Shown: in pieces, positions 5,557 to 7,045 of the stretch | Position numbering within the stretch: position 1 is the first letter of the stretch | How the letters are laid out: the number at the start of each line of letters is the position of its first letter | Assembly (NCBI GenBank): GCA_046048295.1 | Contig: JBJOGJ010000206.1 | Span: 1 to 7,045 of the forward strand | DNA length: 7,045 nucleotides | Direction of reading: 5' to 3' | Source: CBDCWA01 sp046048295 | Lineage (GTDB): Bacteria > Pseudomonadota > Alphaproteobacteria > Rhizobiales > Hyphomicrobiaceae | Program-made: the position numbers and the translations under genes | Notes under the pieces: model-generated | What the model saw: the letters and a program-made list of their open reading frames with translations, nothing else | Told to the model about the DNA's origin: nothing | Database searches by the model: none

Positions 5557-7045
5557 CACTCTGCTTGAGCAGGTATTAGAAGGTCCGTTCGTCAACGAGG
5601 AAAGGCAGTCAATCCTCTTGATCGGCAGGCACCGGTAGCTCAGCTGGATAGAGCACCAGACTACGAATCTGGGGGTCGGGAGTTCGAATCTTCCCCGGTG
5701 CGCCATCTCACATTTTTCCATGCAGATGTCTCCTAACACCTTGAATGGTAAGGTGGTTTTTGGGGTTCGAAGTCCTTCGTTTCGGTCGTATGCCAAACGC
5801 TCACCGAAGGCGAGTTTGAGCACCGTTCTCTTGTCCTCCAATCTATCGGAAGCCCATAGTTTCCAAGGGTTTGCGAGGAAGCTGCAAGCGAGTTCGAACA
5901 TTTCCTCAAAGGTACGCTTTGGCGCTGTGCCCTTGGCCAGCTTTTCGCGCGTCACCAGCTTCTTCTGCTCAAGCTCTTTGATGCGTTGCTCGTAGGCGGC
6001 AATCGCAACATCGCTCTCGCTGTTCAAGATGCGATCAACCGCTTGGCCGATCTGGCGCTCGACCTTCACGAGGTCGGCTTCCAGCGTCGCCTTCATCGAC
6101 TTCGCTTGTTCGAGCCGCATGTTCCAAGCGTCTTTGAACATCGCCTTCACAAGCGCGAACAATTCCTTGCTCGGCGTCAGCGTGCGCAGCAGCGCCGCGA
6201 ACTCGCCTTCGAGATCGTCACGGCGGATCGACTTGCGCGCACTCTCGCAGGATACGTTGTGGCACATATAATAAGGATGCCGCTTGCCGGTCTTGCTCTT
6301 CGACCAACACGCCGTCAGAGGCTTGTGGCAGTCACCGCAGACGATGAACCCGCGCAGCGGGAAGTCTGCGTTGATGTCCGCGCGGGCTGGCACCTTCGCG
6401 CCGCCCTTCAAGCGGTCTTGGATTTTTTGGAATGTCTCAAGGCTGATGAGACCTTCGTGCTTGCCCTGCCGAAGTGAGATGTCCCAGTTGGGCACTTCTA
6501 TATATCCCGCATAAGTCACGCGCGTGAGAATGTCGTTCACACGCTGGTTGCGGATTTGTCCGCCGGGCAAGTCTTTGGGGTAGTCAGGCTGGCTCTCAAG
6601 GAAGCGCTTCACTTCGGCTTGGGTATCAAGCCGCCCGGAGGCGTAGGCTTCCAGCGCCTCTTGCACGATAGACGCCAAGGGCTCATCGCGCACCAGAACC
6701 TTGCCGTGCCCGTCCAGCTTCTCATAGCGATAGCCGACCGGCGCTTGGAAGACGTAATACCCGTTAAAGCACCGCGCCTTCATCCGGTTGAGCGTCTGCT
6801 CTCTATTCTTGCGGCTTTGGTGCTGGCTAACGCTGGCCAGAATGTACTCATGCAGCTCGCCGTCGGCATCGTCGCGGAACTCGATGGACGGCGATTCCAA
6901 GATGCCGCCCGCCTCAAGGATCGCCGCGCGAAGATCAAAGTGTACCCGCACGTCGCGCGCGAAGCGCGACAGGTCGTCGATGATGACCACATGCGGGTTC
7001 CGCCGATCCGAGCGCAGGTAAGCCAGCATGGCTTGCACACCGGGA
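5545..7045 (-). CDS. Large serine recombinase (resolvase/invertase family), 5' end outside window
   Basis: Site-specific DNA recombinase, probably the integrase of a mobile element. The frame is open to the right edge, with 499 codons visible; the catalytic serine region lies outside. Domains, numbered from a GTG codon at 7036-7038: the rest of the resolvase catalytic domain with DDLSRFARD (21-29) and the long E helix up to about 90; the Recombinase domain with APVGYRYEK (99-107) and the VNDILTRVTYAGYI region (167-180) to about 210; a zinc ribbon with CGDC (234-237) and CHNVSC (259-264); and a coiled-coil insertion (about 305-370) rich in Glu, Lys and Gln. This order is standard for large serine recombinases. 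Residues 445-470 are encoded by the antisense strand of tRNA-Arg and contain GRFELPTPRF. Residues 471-497 come from DNA on the far side of the tRNA, so the C-terminus is likely a junction product. Convergent with the tRNA; an AT-rich stretch CATTTTTCC lies at 5711-5719. Start unknown. Confidence 0.9.
   Translation of the reverse strand, partial: PGVQAMLAYLRSDRRNPHVVIIDDLSRFARDVRVHFDLRAAILEAGGILESPSIEFRDDADGELHEYILASVSQHQSRKNREQTLNRMKARCFNGYYVFQAPVGYRYEKLDGHGKVLVRDEPLASIVQEALEAYASGRLDTQAEVKRFLESQPDYPKDLPGGQIRNQRVNDILTRVTYAGYIEVPNWDISLRQGKHEGLISLETFQKIQDRLKGGAKVPARADINADFPLRGFIVCGDCHKPLTACWSKSKTGKRHPYYMCHNVSCESARKSIRRDDLEGEFAALLRTLTPSKELFALVKAMFKDAWNMRLEQAKSMKATLEADLVKVERQIGQAVDRILNSESDVAIAAYEQRIKELEQKKLVTREKLAKGTAPKRTFEEMFELACSFLANPWKLWASDRLEDKRTVLKLAFGERLAYDRNEGLRTPKTTLPFKVLGDICMEKCEMAHRGRFELPTPRFVVWCSIQLSYRCLPIKRIDCLSSLTNGPSNTCSSRVQED
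5554..5582 (+). promoter_or_regulatory. Tentative promoter for tRNA-Arg
   Basis: TTGCAC (5554-5559) is followed after 17 bases by TTAGAA (5577-5582), which would give a leader of about 40 bases before the tRNA. The -10 match is poor, so this is only the best candidate in the short spacer. The tRNA could also be read from the upstream operon. Confidence 0.25.
5609..5620 (+). repeat. 12-bp direct repeat, copy 2
   Basis: Exact second copy of TCAATCCTCTTG, ending eight bases before the tRNA. It would lie in the tRNA leader if transcription starts upstream. Role unknown. Confidence 0.6.
5629..5705 (+). tRNA. tRNA-Arg (anticodon ACG)
   Basis: A complete 77-base cloverleaf can be drawn. The acceptor stem is GCACCGG (5629-5635) with CCGGTGC (5695-5701), discriminator G and an encoded CCA (5703-5705). 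The D-arm contains TAGCTCAGCTGGATAGAGCA. The anticodon stem is CCAGA/TCTGG (5656-5660, 5668-5672) around loop CTACGAA, with anticodon ACG at 5663-5665. The T-arm is GGGAG/CTTCC around TTCGAAT (5683-5689). This tRNA normally has its A34 deaminated to inosine to read CGU, CGC and CGA, the main Arg codons of GC-rich alphaproteobacteria. The gene is intact even though a recombinase frame runs antisense through all of it. Its 3' end faces the recombinase gene, as at many integration sites. I found no clear terminator after it. Confidence 0.97.
5660..5705. other. Candidate attachment-site junction (3' half of tRNA-Arg)
   Basis: A site-specific recombinase gene lies directly beyond the 3' end of an intact tRNA, the usual geometry of an element integrated into a tRNA gene that it restores with its own copy of the 3' portion. 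The junction should lie somewhere in the 3' half or just past CCA. The other end of the element, with a duplicate of this segment, would be outside the window, so the core cannot be delimited here. Confidence 0.4.

Larger units (their letters stand above)
5545..7045. mobile_element. tRNA-proximal end of a probable integrated element (extends right of window)
   Basis: The recombinase next to tRNA-Arg and the absence of other chromosomal genes beyond it suggest an integrative element or prophage whose left boundary is in or just after the tRNA. Only the recombinase is visible, so the element type, its size and whether it is still mobile cannot be judged. The true left edge is more likely within 5660-5710 than at the recombinase stop codon. 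Confidence 0.5.

Noticed and set aside
5543..5570. Inverted repeat GCTCAA...TTGAGC as a terminator
   Set aside because: Six-base stem with a 16-base loop and no T run; too weak to call.
5763..5775. GGGTTCGAAGTCC resembling a tRNA T-arm, possibly a second attachment remnant
   Set aside because: It is codons of the recombinase (Gly-Leu-Arg-Thr-Pro region) and no acceptor or anticodon stem can be built around it.
5986..6477. 163-residue plus-strand open frame
   Set aside because: Shadow of the serine recombinase, whose domains are clearly on the other strand.
1..7045. CRISPR array, riboswitch, insertion sequence ends or replication origin
   Set aside because: No regularly spaced repeats, no recognisable riboswitch core, no paired inverted repeats around a transposase, and no cluster of DnaA boxes seen.

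Overview
The window looks like chromosomal DNA of an alphaproteobacterium, most likely of the Rhizobiales/Hyphomicrobiales. The evidence is GC-rich coding sequence, an rpmH-rnpA pair with alphaproteobacterial wording in both proteins, GTG and TTG starts, and gene products typical of that group. A mobile element enters at the right edge. All family assignments are from reading translations by eye; no database search was possible.

Left part (1-711): leftward-reading rpmH (ribosomal protein L34) followed by rnpA (RNase P protein). Only the first 65 codons of rnpA are inside the window. A good sigma70-like promoter for rpmH lies at 487-516. The rest of the 385-711 gap holds no gene that I can support.

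Centre (712-5513): four rightward genes that look like one transcription unit: an exported DUF547 protein, a TVP38/TMEM64 (VTT/DedA-like) membrane protein, an FAD-dependent pyridine nucleotide-disulfide oxidoreductase resembling mercuric reductase/dihydrolipoamide dehydrogenase, and a membrane sensor histidine kinase. The gaps are 32 bp, a 14-bp overlap, and 20 bp. The set suggests an envelope-associated thiol/redox or metal-related function under a sensor, but the substrate is unknown and no response regulator is present. Three details support a redox theme: a cysteine pair in a probably periplasmic loop of the membrane protein, a conserved cysteine pair in DUF547, and a CX4C disulfide oxidoreductase whose usual catalytic His is replaced by Tyr, as in MerA.

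Right part (5514-7045): a tRNA-Arg(ACG) gene with encoded CCA, and a leftward large serine recombinase (5' end outside the window) whose reading frame runs antisense through the entire tRNA and stops in the DNA beyond it. This arrangement is what one expects at the tRNA-side boundary of an integrated element that extends to the right of the window. The recombinase C-terminus would then be a product of the integration junction.
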